Shown here piece by piece: positions 1 to 10,849 of a stretch of 64,000 nucleotides of DNA. The translations under genes were made by a program, and so were the position numbers. The notes under the pieces are model-generated. The model had not been told where the DNA came from, did no database searches, and was given only the letters and a program-made list of their open reading frames with translations. Position 1 is the stretch's first letter. Each line of letters starts with the position of its first letter. Origin of the DNA: Hymenopus coronatus (taxonomy: Eukaryota; Arthropoda; Insecta; Mantodea; Hymenopodidae); assembly GCA_030762935.1 (NCBI GenBank), contig CM060900.1, positions 399,933,132 to 399,997,131 on the forward strand. Reading direction: 5' to 3'.

Positions 1-690
1 TTGCTTATGATAATAGCAGTCAATGCATATTTAAATGGATATAAAATAATGTATTTTTACGTAAAATGCATAGAGAAAAGTTAGCACTCCTAAAGACTTT
101 TTACCAAATGATATTCCTTTTTATAATTTAGAATAAAGCTTGTCATTTGTTTAGCATGTAGTCATATTTTTCTTACTGTGGATTCACATTCAGGGTTTGT
201 GTGTTCCAATTAGCTTTATGAAATTATATTAAAATATGTTGGTTTGGTGTTGTCCCATAATAATTTCACCTGCTAGTTTAATATGGCTAAGAGTATATGA
301 AAAAATACCATTATGGTATGGATGAACATTGAGAAAAGCTTAAAGTATGTTATGAATGCTTGAGATTTAAATATACATTAATTTGATAGGTGATAAAAGA
401 GTCTGTAAGTTTGTAGTTAGTGTGAAGAAGTCCACTTGTGTACAGCAATTCAGTTTCATGCCATGCATTGTAAATATTCATGGAGTACTGTATATTTTGT
501 TTGTATTTTATTTTTAATTCTTCAATTTAAGCTTGTAACATTATGGAGAATAAAAATAAAACTATTATAAACAGTTGTTATCATTTGTATTATCCATTTT
601 CTTCTTTGGCAGTGTAGTTATTAAATAAAGTTCAATTCATTTATTAGCTATCATGTACTCTGCAAGTTTGTGACATTGTCAAAAGTAACA
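1..690. other. AT-rich stretch without a recognisable gene
   Basis: No reading frame, repeat end or RNA gene is recognisable here. Two AATAAA hexamers on the plus strand at 549-554 and 555-560 could be the poly(A) signal of a plus-strand gene lying left of the window, but AATAAA is common by chance in DNA this AT-rich. Confidence 0.3.
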
Positions 691-827
691 TACAAGGTGT
701 GATAAAAAAATAAAAGGAGTTTTTTCATGTCATAGGTTTTATACATTTGATTTTCAAAACTTTTTTTATCTTGTTGGCACTCGTATTCCTTGTGCATATT
801 TGCATTTTCAGCTGTTTTGAATATTTA

Positions 828-995
828 GTGTATAGGATTGGTAGAGTCAGACTGAAAAATTCAATGCCATAGCCAGGATTTGAACCATGGATCTCCCAAT
901 CTCTAGGCAGTTGCTCTGCCACTGAGCTACCATGGCAGCATGCTGACATAGCAACTCCTATCCTATACACGGCTTATGTGAAAAAACAATTAATC
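828..995 (-). repeat. tRNA-derived SINE (fold-back family) inside the mariner
   Basis: Read on the minus strand, a tRNA-like head shows an A-box-like TAGCTCAGTGGCAGAGCA and a B-box GGTTCAAATCC. The family body follows (CAGTCTGACTCTACC on that strand). A 10-bp inverted repeat, GTGTATAGGA at 828-837 and TCCTATACAC at 961-970, encloses the head. Other members are at 29787-30248 and a fragment at about 40425-40447. It is a SINE rather than a working tRNA because the body continues beyond the tRNA part and copies recur. Confidence 0.75.
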
Positions 996-1149
996 CAATA
1001 CCATTTAGTGTATTGTTGACAGTCAAAAAGGGTGAACTTTTACTTTTGAAAAAATGGATAAAAAGTTTTGCATTAAATTCTTCTTGAAAAATGGAATAAA
1101 ATGCAGCAGCAAACACATTCAAAATGTAGGCTGTGGCTTTTGGCAAATC

Positions 1150-2095
1150 TACTATGAGTAAGACAAGAATTTACAAGTAGTATACATGTTTCCAAGAGAG
1201 TCGAGAAGACGTTGAAGACAACCGCCCTGGATGCTCCAGCACATCAATTTCTGATGTCAATGTTGAAAAGGTAAAGAAAATGGTTCTGGAAAGTCGACAA
1301 AATCACCATCAGAGAAATTACTGATAATGTTGGCTTATCCCAATATTTTTGGATGTTTTAACCATGAAGTGAGTAGCAGCAAAGTTTGTTCCATATTTGT
1401 TGATTTCAACCAAAAATGACATTGCATAGACATCACTCAGGAATTTCTGAATGAAGTGGATAACAATCCAGAACTCCTAAAGAATGTTATAACAGGTGAC
1501 AAAACATGAATATATGGGTATGATGTTGAAACCAAGGCCCAGTCGTCCCAATGGAAGCTGCCTGAAGAGCCAAAACCCGAAACAAATTCAATAAGTTTGA
1601 TCACATGTGAAAGTTCCTCTCACTGTTTACTTTAATTACAATGGGATAGTGCATCATGAGTTCCTGCCTTATGTGTATGGTCAGTAAGAAATACTACCTG
1701 GAAGTTAAGCGCCATTTGCGTGAAACAATCCAAAGAAAATGACCAGAATTGTAGCACTACCACATATGGAAGCTGCACCAAGATAATGCTCCTCCACACA
1801 CCTCAATGCTTGCTTTGATTTTTTGTCAAAAAACAAAACCATTATGTTGACTCAGCTACTATATTCACCAGACATAGTCCCCTGTAACTTCCTTCCATTT
1901 ATGAGGCTGAAGGGAACCATGAAAGGACGTCATTTTGCCATGAGATAAAACCAGATTCACTTAAGGAGCTCATAATGAAAAGTGAGTTCCAGAAGTGCTT
2001 CTAAGATTGGAGGAAACACTGGCACAAGTGTGTTATATCTAAGAGGGATTAATTTGAAGGGGACAAAGTTGATGTTGATGAGTATATAAAGAAAA
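1150..2095 (+). pseudogene. mariner transposase, decayed
   Basis: Translation in shifting frames gives mariner transposase segments in order: an N-terminal DNA-binding part with a GRPST-like linker degraded to RPGCSSTS, a catalytic-core start reading ITGDK (first Asp), HQDNAPPH (second Asp), and YSPDIVPCNFLPF. In mariner the last motif is normally YSPDLAPxDFFLFP, so the third catalytic Asp appears as Asn here. Many stop codons and indels interrupt it. The family cuts and pastes DNA at TA sites; this copy should be catalytically dead on two counts. It resembles the irritans-type mariners, though the subfamily was judged only from the linker and tail. Confidence 0.8.
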
Positions 2096-2194
2096 GCAAA
2101 AATTCCTGTTTTTCTTTTTTATCACACCTTGTATATTGTAATATAAATAAATGAGTAGGGAATTTGTAACATTACATCACAGTTAAGCATGTAC

Positions 2195-2442
2195 TTGAAT
2201 GCTTTTCAGGAACGTTGAGTTGTTTCCATCTTCAGCAGTTTCCCAGTTGCTGTCCAGGGAATGCTGCATACTGATATGTTTCATGGTGTAGGGGTGATGA
2301 ATCTCCAAAGAGTGTTGGGTGGCGGTAATTCAAAGTTCATTATGTGGTCCTTGTGTTTTAGTGCATGTATTTTCTCCCAAGTGTTAATTCGTGGCAATTC
2401 TGTATTGGTTTCAAAAGTTTTATGTTGAATGTCAGTCATGAT
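2195..2442 (-). pseudogene. Penelope-like element, C-terminal fragment
   Basis: The minus strand encodes a short stretch containing INTWEKIHALKHKDHIMNF and then ELPPPNTLWRFI. The pattern (W-E-x-x-x-I/L, then NF-E/D-I/L-P, then a hydrophobic RFI block) recurs in two other places in this window, at 2726-2930 and 22758-22926. The latter is linked to a clear Penelope-like GIY-YIG and reverse-transcriptase sequence. Only the tail of the protein is present, with no catalytic domain, so this is a 3'-end remnant. The assignment rests on within-window similarity. Confidence 0.5.
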
Positions 2443-2537
2443 TAGAGGACCTGAAATGGTATGTCACCACTGATTTATCTATTTGTTTTTGGTATATGCT
2501 CCTTAAGTCTTGTTTCCAGATTTCTGTAGGTTCTACC

Positions 2538-2720
2538 TATGTATTCAGGATGATTCAAAAATACCTTTACAAAGTTTGGGGACAGGTTCCTTACATCAAA
2601 ACGAGAAAAAAGTTAATACAAACACATGTCCAAATAATTAAGAGTAATATCATACCATTACACTCAAATTTCTCTCTTGAAATGAAGTAACTTCAGACAT
2701 GTTTCAGCAGCTGTTGCCAC
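2538..2720. other. Unclassified segment, possible transposon end
   Basis: It begins AGGATGATTCAAAAATACC, similar in style to the terminal sequence of several insect Tc1/mariner-like elements, but no matching inverted end was found nearby. It separates two Penelope-like tails and may be a small insertion. Confidence 0.25.
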
Positions 2721-2725
2721 CATTT

Positions 2726-2930
2726 TCAATGGAGATTCACTGATGAACTTGTGGTAGTAGCCTGTAGAGGTCTCTCGTCTGGATAGATGAATTTTAAGAT
2801 GCGTGTGTTTGTTTGTGGTATGTCAAAATTTATGGCTTTGTTTTTCTTTTTTAGAATTAATAGATTTTCCCAAACTGTTAATCCAGTTGAATTCTGCACT
2901 AATTTTAAGAACTTATAAACTGTCATTTGC
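2726..2930 (-). pseudogene. Second Penelope-like C-terminal fragment
   Basis: The minus-strand frame reads LTVWENLLILKKKNKAINF and then DIPQTNTRILKFIYPDE. This matches the VWEN ... NFEIP ... RFI tail of the Penelope-like element at 22758-24071. The open frame runs on without a stop into the tail of the LINE to its right, so the frame 2726-3136 is a chance fusion of two element ends. No catalytic residue is present. Confidence 0.5.
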
Positions 2931-2935
2931 TTCCA

Positions 2936-4192
2936 TTTGGAGGCTGTTAATAGGGCTGGTGATGTAGGGACCCAGGATGAGTCGAAGAGCATGTTAAGAA
3001 AGGCGCTGAGTGAGCTGAGCAGGGATGGTGGAGCGGAATTGTATATTATGGTGCCATAGTCCAGTTTACTTCTGATCAATGCCAGATATGTCATTCGCAG
3101 GATGGAGGAATTGGCCCCCCAGTTACGGTTAGTCACAGTTTTGAGGATACTTAATTTTCATTGGCATTCTCGTTTTAACTTGTGGATGTGTCAATTCCAC
3201 TTTAACCCCTGGTCAAACCATAGGCCAAACATTTTTATTTCTGTGACTTTTTGAAGGGTAGTTCCATTAAGTTAAATATTAGGAATTGTGCTCTTTTGTG
3301 GGTGATTTGTGAAATAAATTATTTAGATTTCTGTGGTGAAAATTTGAGCGAGTTGAACTAACCCAAGTGCTAATGTCTGATATGATGTTTTGAAGGAGAT
3401 TGCTGACTGTGGAGGGGGAATTGCCTTTGTAGAAAATAAGTAGGTCATCAGCAAAGAGGTGAGCTTTCACAGGGGGTATGATATTGTTGAGGATGTCATT
3501 TATGGCAACTAAGAAGAGGTGATGCTGAGAATGGAGCCTTGAGGAACCAAATTTTCTTGTATTGTCAGTTTAGAAATCACCCCATTAAATCGAACCTGGA
3601 ATGTATGTTGTTTAAGGAATTTGTTGATGAAGCACAGCATATTTCCTTTGACATACGTATGAAGTATTCTGATTATGCGGGGATTCCAGGTCATAGTGTA
3701 AGCTTCTTCGATATCAAGACTGATTGCCATTATATGTTGATTGTGCTTTAGCATGTCTCGTATCTCTGATTCTACAATCATTAGCATGTCTGTGGTAGAG
3801 TGAAATCGTCTGAATCTGCTTTGTGAATCTGAGAAGGATAGTTTGGGTTCAAGTACCCAGATCAGTCTTTTGTTTATTATTTCCTCCCTCAGTTTGCACA
3901 TTGTGTTAGTGAGAGCAATCGGCCTAAAACTACCAGCTAAGGATGCATTTTTATTGGGTTTCAGTATTGGAGTTATTATGGCAGAACGCCATTGATGAGG
4001 AAAGGTTTTGGTTGTCCAGAGATAATTGAATATTGCAGGGAGATATTCAATGCCAGATTCAGGAAGATAACAAAGAAATTCGTAGGGTATGTAATCAGGT
4101 CCTGGACTGTAGCTTTGCAACAGTGGAGAGCCTCCTTTGAATTCAAATATGGTAATGGTGACATTGTAATTTTTAGCAGAATTACTCTCCAA
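2936..4192 (-). pseudogene. LINE ORF2 reverse transcriptase, broken
   Basis: Recognisable RT blocks in 5'-3' order on the minus strand: PGPDYIPYEFL (near 4110), FRPIALTNTMCK (near 3930), SQSRFRRFHSTTDML (near 3830), an altered A-motif MAISLDIEEAYT (usual form DxxxAFD), VPQGSILS (B motif, near 3525), then HLFADDLLIF with the catalytic YADD-type FADD (near 3460), and the tail LALIRSKLDYGTIIYNSA (near 3070). At least two frame breaks separate 3509, 3470 and 3136. The enzyme would copy LINE RNA at a nicked target; this copy cannot make it whole. Confidence 0.75.
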
Positions 4193-5840
4193 ATTGATCT
4201 GGGGGCATAATTCAGTATTGGCAATGCTTTTTAGGAATCTGTTGTCATAGAGGTGGCAGAGGTGGCTACAAAGGAGTCGTCAAAAATATCTGCGATCCTT
4301 TGTGGTTCGGTAGTGTAGGTACCTGATACAGGGTGATGTAGGTTTAAGGGTTCTACGACATCCTCTAATTTTCCTAATGTTATCCCAAACTAGAGAATGA
4401 GAGGTTCAGTGGTTACAGGAGGTTAAGAATGCTATCCACGAATCTTGTTTGTTCTGCTTAATCGATCTTTGAGCCTTGGCCCGGCATTGTTGGAATGTTA
4501 GTTTGTTGGTCGCAGTTGAGTGTTTTTATATTGGTAGTAAGTGTTGTTCTTCGCACTTAGGGCTGTCTTACATTGTTCATTCCACCAAGGTATTTGTCTA
4601 GTTTTGAGGGATATGTTTGGAAAAGGTACACATATAGTCACTGATTGTAGATTGCAGCGCTGAATTCATGTATTATCTCTTTTTCTTCATGATGGTTGAA
4701 ATCTTGAGTTGGAGTAAGGAGTTATATTTTTTCTTGCATATGTGTTTTGTATGTATCCCAGTTAGCCTTTCCTATGTTCTATTTTGGACATGGATTAGGG
4801 GTTTCTAAGGAGGTCGAAGATCTGTTATTAGTATATGGAAGTGGTCAGTACCTTGGGAGTGTTGCAGACCTACCAATGGAAGGTATCTGCGGTATCAGAT
4901 GAGCGTATGCTTAAGTCAAGAGAACTCTGTGTATTATGCGTCAGATTGTAATATGTTGGCGTGGGGGGAATTGGGTCATTTATTCATTTATATCCAGAAA
5001 CCGCTCAATTATTTTTCCTCATATGTCTGTTTACTTCCCCAAATAGTGTCATGGCTGTTGATATCTCCAACAATAATGAAGGCTCAGGGTTTACCAGCTC
5101 GTTTAGACTGGGAGGCTCAATTGGATGAAAAGAAGTTAGTTAAAAAATAACATTTTGCTGTTCGATAAATATATATTACACACACATAATTTAATTTGAG
5201 AGAATATAAGTGAGGCAACCGCTTCAATGGTAGTGTTCAATGGTTGTGGCTGGTGCGGGATGTGATTATATTAATAAGCAACTACACCACCGCTTGCATG
5301 GAGACAATCGGATCTATTTTTATGGTGATTGGTATATCCTTTAATTTGAGCGACATATTCATTTTTTAAGTTAGTTTCCTGTAAACACAGGACAGCTGGA
5401 TCGTGTTGCTTGAGTAAATGGTTTAGAAATTCGAGCTGGGTATGAAAACCGCCTCATGTTGCATTGTAAAAGGTTTGCTGTCATGTCTTTTTAATTTGAT
5501 TGATTTGAGGGGAAGCTACTTGCTGTGAGAACAGGATTTGTTTTCGTTTGTTTAAATGGCAGCTGATAGCTTTTTCTGGATGTGGATACTTCTTACTCTT
5601 ATTCTGCAGTCGGTGTAATGAGAGTGAAGCCTCTTTAACGTGTCTAAGAGGGCTTCGAGGTCATTGGTGTGTTGGAGGGCAACAGTGTACAGCCTACTGT
5701 GTTTTCAATAAAACTTTTAACCTGTAAGAAAGTTAGTGTGAAGCTATGAGGTTCTTTTCCTATGATACTTTCTAATGGTTGTAGTATATCTGTATAAGAT
5801 GCCACTATCTCCCTTCTTCTTGCCTTTTTAACTGTGTGTT

Positions 5841-6476
5841 TTATCTTTGATTGTGGTTGGTCATAAAATCACAGTCCTCAGACATGTTCTCTGTAGATCC
5901 AAGGGAATCCGTTAGAGCAGGAGTTTTCCCCGTGGTTGTTTCTGTACCAGATGCGCTGCAAAGGGAGGCAGGTACAGATGTACCTGGTTCCTTAGATATA
6001 ATTTGTGATTCAGGGTGGCTTTCAGGTGCCGAGGTTTCTTTTGTGTTTAGGGCCAAAGGAGTGGGCTTGGGGGAGCAACCCAGTTTGTTGGATATTCGGG
6101 GTAGATCTGGAAATTGCGCTGGACTGCTATCCTTAGAGTAATTTGTCGAGTCAGTATTTTGTTTACAGGGTTTAGCCAAGTGGCCTTCTTCTTTACAAAT
6201 AAAGTAAGTGGGAGTGTCGTAAGTGGCATAGGTCCAATAATTTGTGCCCTCATAGTTTAGGTTAAAGCTAGGATGAAGCTTGGTGATTTTGTTTGGAGAT
6301 ATATACATTTGCCTCCTAAAGCTTAGGATATGGGAAAACCCTGGCTCATTTAGTCCAGCTCTAATATAAGTTATGTTAGAAACTTGTGTGACATCATGTT
6401 CCTTTATTGCATCGAATAAGATCTGATTGGGTATTAATGGGCAGATGTTAGATAAAACAATTCTTTTGTTAGGCAT
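5841..6476 (-). CDS. LINE ORF1, gag-like protein (211 aa), partial
   Basis: An open minus-strand frame starts at ATG 6476. Residues near 105 read YFICKEEGHLAKPC, a CCHC-type zinc knuckle (C-x2-C-x4-H-x4-C) in which the first Cys is replaced by an aromatic residue. The preceding part with IDAI/VTYIRAG-like strands resembles the RNA-binding fold of I/Jockey ORF1 proteins, and the C-terminus is Ser/Pro/Thr-rich and low complexity. ORF1 coats the LINE RNA. It lies directly 5' of the endonuclease of the same element. The missing knuckle Cys and the broken ORF2 suggest it is not functional. Complete ORF1 proteins are usually longer, so an upstream part up to about 6900 may belong to it. Confidence 0.6.
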   Translation of the reverse strand: MPNKRIVLSNICPLIPNQILFDAIKEHDVTQVSNITYIRAGLNEPGFSHILSFRRQMYISPNKITKLHPSFNLNYEGTNYWTYATYDTPTYFICKEEGHLAKPCKQNTDSTNYSKDSSPAQFPDLPRISNKLGCSPKPTPLALNTKETSAPESHPESQIISKEPGTSVPASLCSASGTETTTGKTPALTDSLGSTENMSEDCDFMTNHNQR

Positions 6477-6904
6477 TATTAGTGATCTTAATTGGAAAAT
6501 TTATTTACTAATATTGTTGTGTGTTTGGACGTTAGATCTTCAGTCAGTTTGATGCTTGAGAGATATACACATATTCTGGAGTTGGATATACGTGATATGT
6601 ACCGAATATTGCTTGGGTTGGTTAGTTTGCTTGTTGCTACTTTTATAGTAATGCCATCCTGTGATTCACTAACATGAGCGTGCTCTTTTTTTTTGGTGGA
6701 GTTTACATTGTAGATGCTGGTAACTGATTGTTGATAACCGGTACAATTGGTAGCTCTCATGGTGTACTTTAGGTTTGTTTTGGTACATGAGGTTAGATAA
6801 GCTGCTTAGGTTAGCAGCAGAAAGGAAATGGCCGTGTTTTGCTAAACTGAAGACTGTCGAAATTGTCATGGCAGTGCCTTGCAGAAATAAGTGAGTCACG
6901 GGTA

Positions 6905-7215
6905 TTGATTATAGCTGTGTAGAGTTTCAATTATAATATTGGAATTAAATTATATTGTATCAGCAAACCAAATATTGCTTATACTCAAACAATCACCCGT
7001 GATTCTGATGTATGTTACTGTCACCACAGATGATCTAGAGAATCGTTGGCACTTGAATAAATACAAAAACTTAGGACATTCAATCTCATCTGCATGATTA
7101 CATGTCAACTTTCACTGGTCCAATGCACCTATGCGTGATTTATTTACATGTATTTTAAGCTATATTTATTGTTAATTTTACCTTTAGTTGAAATTAAACT
7201 CAGAATTAAACTCGT
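6905..7215. other. AT-rich stretch, nothing recognised
   Basis: No coding, repeat or RNA signal was seen between the LINE 5' end and the (TG)n tract. Confidence 0.3.
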
Positions 7216-7223
7216 GGAAAAAA

Positions 7224-7264
<41 letters not shown>

Positions 7265-7276
7265 TGTGCATGCGTG

Positions 7277-7313
<37 letters not shown>

Positions 7314-7341
7314 CGTGCGTGTGTGTGTGTGTGTGTGTGTG
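7224..7341. repeat. (TG)n microsatellite
   Basis: Three (TG)n runs broken by GCGCGTGTGCATGCGTGAAG and GCGTGCGTGC interruptions. Cys/Val and His/Thr reading frames across it are artefacts of the repeat. Confidence 0.95.
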
Positions 7342-7344
7342 GCT

Positions 7345-7967
7345 TCAAACCTGAGCCAAAATGCTCTTCTGGAATCATAAGTTCAGAATAGGAATATCGG
7401 TAACCTTTGGCTTCCATTTCCCAAAATGTAGTACGCAAGAAGAATTTGAAGTTTGATCCACTTGTTCAACCTCCTCTTGAACCAAAATGGAGGGAGATTA
7501 TACCCTCTCTTTAGAAGCCTTACCCTCGGCTATGCTCCTTCGTCTGCGGCCGAAACTACCTTGCTCCCCTAATTCTAATGAACATCTCTTGGTTACCCCT
7601 TGTGGCTTAAGGTTCTCAACCTGGGCTAAGCTTTGTGGGCTTAGGCTTCTCAGCACACAAATATGGTGATAGAAAACTGTTTCAGCTCGCAACTATAGGT
7701 ATCGAAGATTGACCCTTTTTAATCTTTAACCATTCTTATGTAGTACAAAGAAGTACCTTATATCAGTAAATACACGTATATATTACCTAAGTCATTTCTG
7801 GATTATGCATTTTAAAGCTCAAATTTAAGCTATTTTACATAAAATGTTCCTTACAATATAATTTTATATAACATTTCAGATATATGTTCCTTATTAAGCT
7901 AGAAAATAAGTTTGCTAATACTTTTTATTTTTTCTTTCAGTTCTGTGTGTAGGCCTTTGGATATGTG
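7345..7967. other. Stretch without recognised gene
   Basis: A short open frame on each strand around 7487-7692 has no motif. The remainder is AT-rich. The segment ends in a pyrimidine-rich run before a G/T-rich minisatellite. Confidence 0.3.
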
Positions 7968-8030
7968 TGTGGATACGGGTGCGGGTGTGGGTGGGTGCGG
8001 GTGTGTGTGGGTGGGTGTGGGTGTGTGTGT
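7968..8030. repeat. G/T-rich minisatellite
   Basis: Imperfect repeats of GTGTGGGTGG and GTGCGGGTGT-like units, about 60 bp in total. The strand is G-rich and could form G-quadruplex-like structures. Confidence 0.8.
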
Positions 8031-8084
8031 CTCTTAAGGTGAAATTCGGAAACTCCACGATATATAAGTAATATTAAACTTAAC

Positions 8085-8392
8085 TCGATGGCTTAACAGT
8101 TCGTAAGAGACCGAGGTCTACCACCCGGTCAATGCATCCCCCATCTCGGCCCAAGATGGGGTCATCTTGACTGGGGTGCAGTGCTGGAGGGTGAGACGTG
8201 ATCAGCGCCTCGAGTCCCTCCCGGGCGGTTAATGCGGTCTTCTCGATCTGGAGCCACTACTTCTCAACCTCACGAGGCTGAGTGCACCCCGGATCAGGTC
8301 TCCCAGCAGGGAAAACTTCCCCACGCCGGTACCGGAATCCAACCCAGTTCTCCCGCTTGGCAAGCACGCGCTACCCTGCGCTAAGAAGATGA
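8085..8392 (-). repeat. tRNA-derived SINE, GC-rich
   Basis: On the minus strand the segment starts with a tRNA-like head: TAGCGCAGGGTAGCGCGT as A box and GGTTGGATTCC as a B-box-like motif. A GC-rich body of ~230 bp follows, standing out from the AT-rich surroundings. Its low A+T content marks it as an insertion. The tRNA of origin was not determined. Confidence 0.6.
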
Positions 8393-8551
8393 CCATATGT
8401 AACGTATCTTATTGAAATTTATACCAGTTATTATACACAATAGTATTGATATTTTTGCCATGTATTAAATTTCTAGCTAACATGGCTATTTAAATAATAA
8501 CTTTATTATCTAAATGCATTGTTCTAATAAAAAACATGAGCCACGTGATTC

Positions 8552-9360
8552 ATTTAAAAAAAAAAATATGATGTGTTCTATTCACATAACTTTCTCTGCA
8601 TCTCTGTAACAAATTAGTGTTAAAAAGCATATTCTTCTGTCTACTTTATGATAATCGAGATAAACATTAGCAGCAACTGTCTTAATTACTTGCTTCCTAC
8701 AAATGTAGAAGGAAAATGAGGGAATACACTAGGCTAAAACGATAGACAAATCCTCTAAACACTGGTTGCCATGTGGCTGAAATCTGTTTCTATGCAGGGC
8801 CTAGAGTTTAAAACTTTCCGTGTGCGAAAAGTAAGTATTTTGAATATGAAACAAATAGCAAGGAATATCTCGGAAATGGTGAATTCCACCAAAAAAGTAT
8901 ATGACATAAATTGTGTGCTTTGATGAGATCTACGTTTTGTGTGCAGTAAGTTTCTGTCCATCGCTTACAGTTTAGCAGTTAAGTAAAATTCGGCAAAATT
9001 CATCCAGAATAAAGAGGTCTTCAGAGCTTTTCCCTGAAAATTCAAGATGCACATTTTATTTGGGATGTAAATATCTTTAATATACGGGATTTTAATCATC
9101 ATCGTTAGAATCATTTTTGAGAAAATCAACATTTTCGAAAAATGTTCCATCTAAAGTTTGTGGTGGGGGATTTTCGTTTTTCAACTATGCTGTCCACAAT
9201 CACATACACACATGGACCTTTTTCTAAAATTGCTTTTTTCGGACTCAGAGGACCCCAACACACATATTTTCGGTGAAATCTCGATTTCAAATCTCTGGGT
9301 GGAATACAATACCTTCTCTATCCACTATGTACATGGTACATGCAGGCTACAGAAAGTAAA
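8552..9360 (+). repeat. R1 repeat family, copy 1 (forward)
   Basis: R1 is a name used here for a ~0.9 kb interspersed repeat seen nine times in this window. Forward copies run from GTGTTCYATTCACATRACTT, through a block near 9010 (AATAAAGAGGTCTTCAGAGC) and one near 9050 (ACATTTTATTTGGGATG), to the conserved 3' part ATTTTCGGTGAAATCTC (near 9270) and TGGGTGGAATACAATACC (near 9298). It ends in AGAAAGTAAAAA. Between the last two blocks lies a short CA-rich tract (9200-9215). It has no long open frame. Confidence 0.85.
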
Positions 9361-9364
9361 AATA

Positions 9365-9985
9365 TTAATATGCAAAAAGCCATTTTTAAAACAAACGGGT
9401 TTACAATCTGTCGTCTTACATTTTCTTTATATTAGCCCTAATTACTGGAGAAAATATATTACTTTCGTACTCTCCAATGTTCTTGATTTATCAAAATTTA
9501 ATAATTTATCATAAATGAAGAATTGTTTCCAAAAAGGAATATGATTACTTTCTTCAATGTGCTTTTGAGAGGCATTATATACATTTTAAAACAAATTGGT
9601 GAAAAATTGTATCGTGTGGATCAGTTTGGATACGGAACAGTGTTGGATAAAAGGTTCATGAGAAAATAAGGTTTAGAGTTGGGAGTGCCCATTAAAAAGC
9701 ATGTGTCTACCCATCTATAGCTTCAACTATTTTGTAATTAAAGTGCGCCAACTGTGAAAAACTATATATTTTCTTAAATTTGAGAATTCATATCATTTTA
9801 TTGTGAAACAAAATATTTTTAATCCTTAGAGTTTTGGTCCAATTTCACAGATGCATCACCTAAGTGATGTAACACGTTTGCCTCACTATATAGCAAGATA
9901 TAATAACGTGTTTTGGGGAACTTTCTTGTGTTCCATTCATATGAATTGTTCTATTCACACTTCTACAAACTATTCTTACTAAAGC
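9365..9985. other. Intergenic AT-rich stretch
   Basis: Mostly unrecognised. At about 9928-9960 a short piece resembles the R1 start (GTGTTCCATTCATATGAATT), so an R1 end may be broken here. Confidence 0.35.
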
Positions 9986-9989
9986 TTTT

Positions 9990-10845
9990 CCTTCGATTTA
10001 CTTTTTACTTTCTCTACATAATACACAAAACCTACATAGAGAAGGTATTGCACTCCACCCAAAACTTCGATAACGAGGTTTCATCGGAAATACACGTTTT
10101 TGGGGTCTCCTGTATCCCAAAAAAAAAAAAATGTTTAGAAAAAGGTCCATGTATCTGTGTTAACTCGAAAACGAAAGGTCGATAAAATACCGGTAAACTT
10201 GGCATTTAATTTAGTATCTTCCAAGGATGCGACAAGAAGATTTTGAGGAGAATCCCCCACCCCAAACTGTCCTTTACATGGAAAAAACTTCGAAAATTTT
10301 AATTTTCTCAAAAATCGCTCTAACAAATTTGATTGAAATACCTATGTTAAAGATATTTATATGAAAAATAAAATGTATATCCTCAATTTTCTGGAAATAG
10401 TCTCTGAAGACCTCTTTGTTGGATGAACTTTGCATAACTGGTAAACCACAAGAGATAGACAAAAACTTACTTCACAAAAAATGTGGATCTCATTAAAACA
10501 CACAATTTATGTCATATGCATCTTTTTTTTCGTGGAGTTGACAATTTCCTAGATATCCCTTGTTATGGGTTTCAGTCTTAAAATACTTATGAACCTTTCT
10601 CATGCGAGAATGCAATGCAAAGAAACGGATTTCAACCACATGGCAACCAGCTTTTAAAAGATTAGACTATTCCTTCAGCCCAGTGAATCCCCTTATTTCC
10701 CTTCTACTTACAAGGAAGCAAGAAATAAGACTATTGCTGCTAATGTTTATCCCGATTACTACGAAGTACATAGAAAAGTAATAGAATAGTTAATTACAGA
10801 GATGTAGAGAAAGCCATTTGAATGGAACACATTTTTTTGTTAATA
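9990..10845 (-). repeat. R1 repeat family, copy 2 (reverse)
   Basis: Reverse-oriented R1 copy. It opens with the family tail in reverse complement (TAGAGAAGGTATTGCACTCC near 10037; TCATCGGAAATACACG near 10081). It passes the AAAATGTATATCCTC and CTCTGAAGACCTCTTTGTTG blocks (10370-10420) and closes with TGTAGAGAAAGCCATTTGAA near 10803. The TG microsatellite present in other copies is nearly absent here. Confidence 0.85.
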
Positions 10846-10849
10846 CAGA

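Larger units (their letters stand above)
693..2131 (+). mobile_element. mariner-type DNA transposon with a nested SINE
   Basis: The element is bounded by inverted ends that begin CAAGGTGTGATAAAAAA on the left (693) and its reverse complement on the right (ending 2131). Both ends are flanked by TA, the usual mariner target duplication. The interior holds a plus-strand mariner transposase remnant and, near the left end, a tRNA-derived SINE at about 828-995. Length outside the SINE is close to the ~1.3 kb expected for mariner. The transposase is full of stops, so this copy can no longer move itself. Confidence 0.85.
2931..6900 (-). mobile_element. Decayed non-LTR retrotransposon (I/Jockey-type LINE)
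   Basis: A minus-strand LINE can be followed from a gag-like ORF1 (5841-6476) through an AP-endonuclease domain (around 5060 the frame reads IIVGDINSHDTIWGS, then GTDHFHI near 4850) and a reverse transcriptase (3509-4192) to the C-terminal thumb region (2936-3136). The order 5'-ORF1-EN-RT-3' is that of APE-type LINEs. The RT block wording (FRPIALTNTMCK; LIRSKLDYG in the tail) suggests the I/Jockey group. Stops and frameshifts are spread throughout, so it is an old copy. Confidence 0.75.

Noticed and set aside
836..940. Possible functional tRNA gene
   Set aside because: A and B boxes are present, but the sequence continues into a SINE body shared with other copies, and the acceptor stem does not close. 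The same reasoning applies to 13400-13500, 38808-38886, 53195-53320 and 58257-58330.
5851..6141. Plus-strand 96-codon open frame
   Set aside because: It is the antisense shadow of the LINE ORF1 on the minus strand and has no motif of its own.
7148..7438. Open frames rich in Cys/Val or His/Thr
   Set aside because: They only translate the (TG)n/(CA)n microsatellite; the same holds for frames at 11431-11716, 48051-48551 and 54161-54355.
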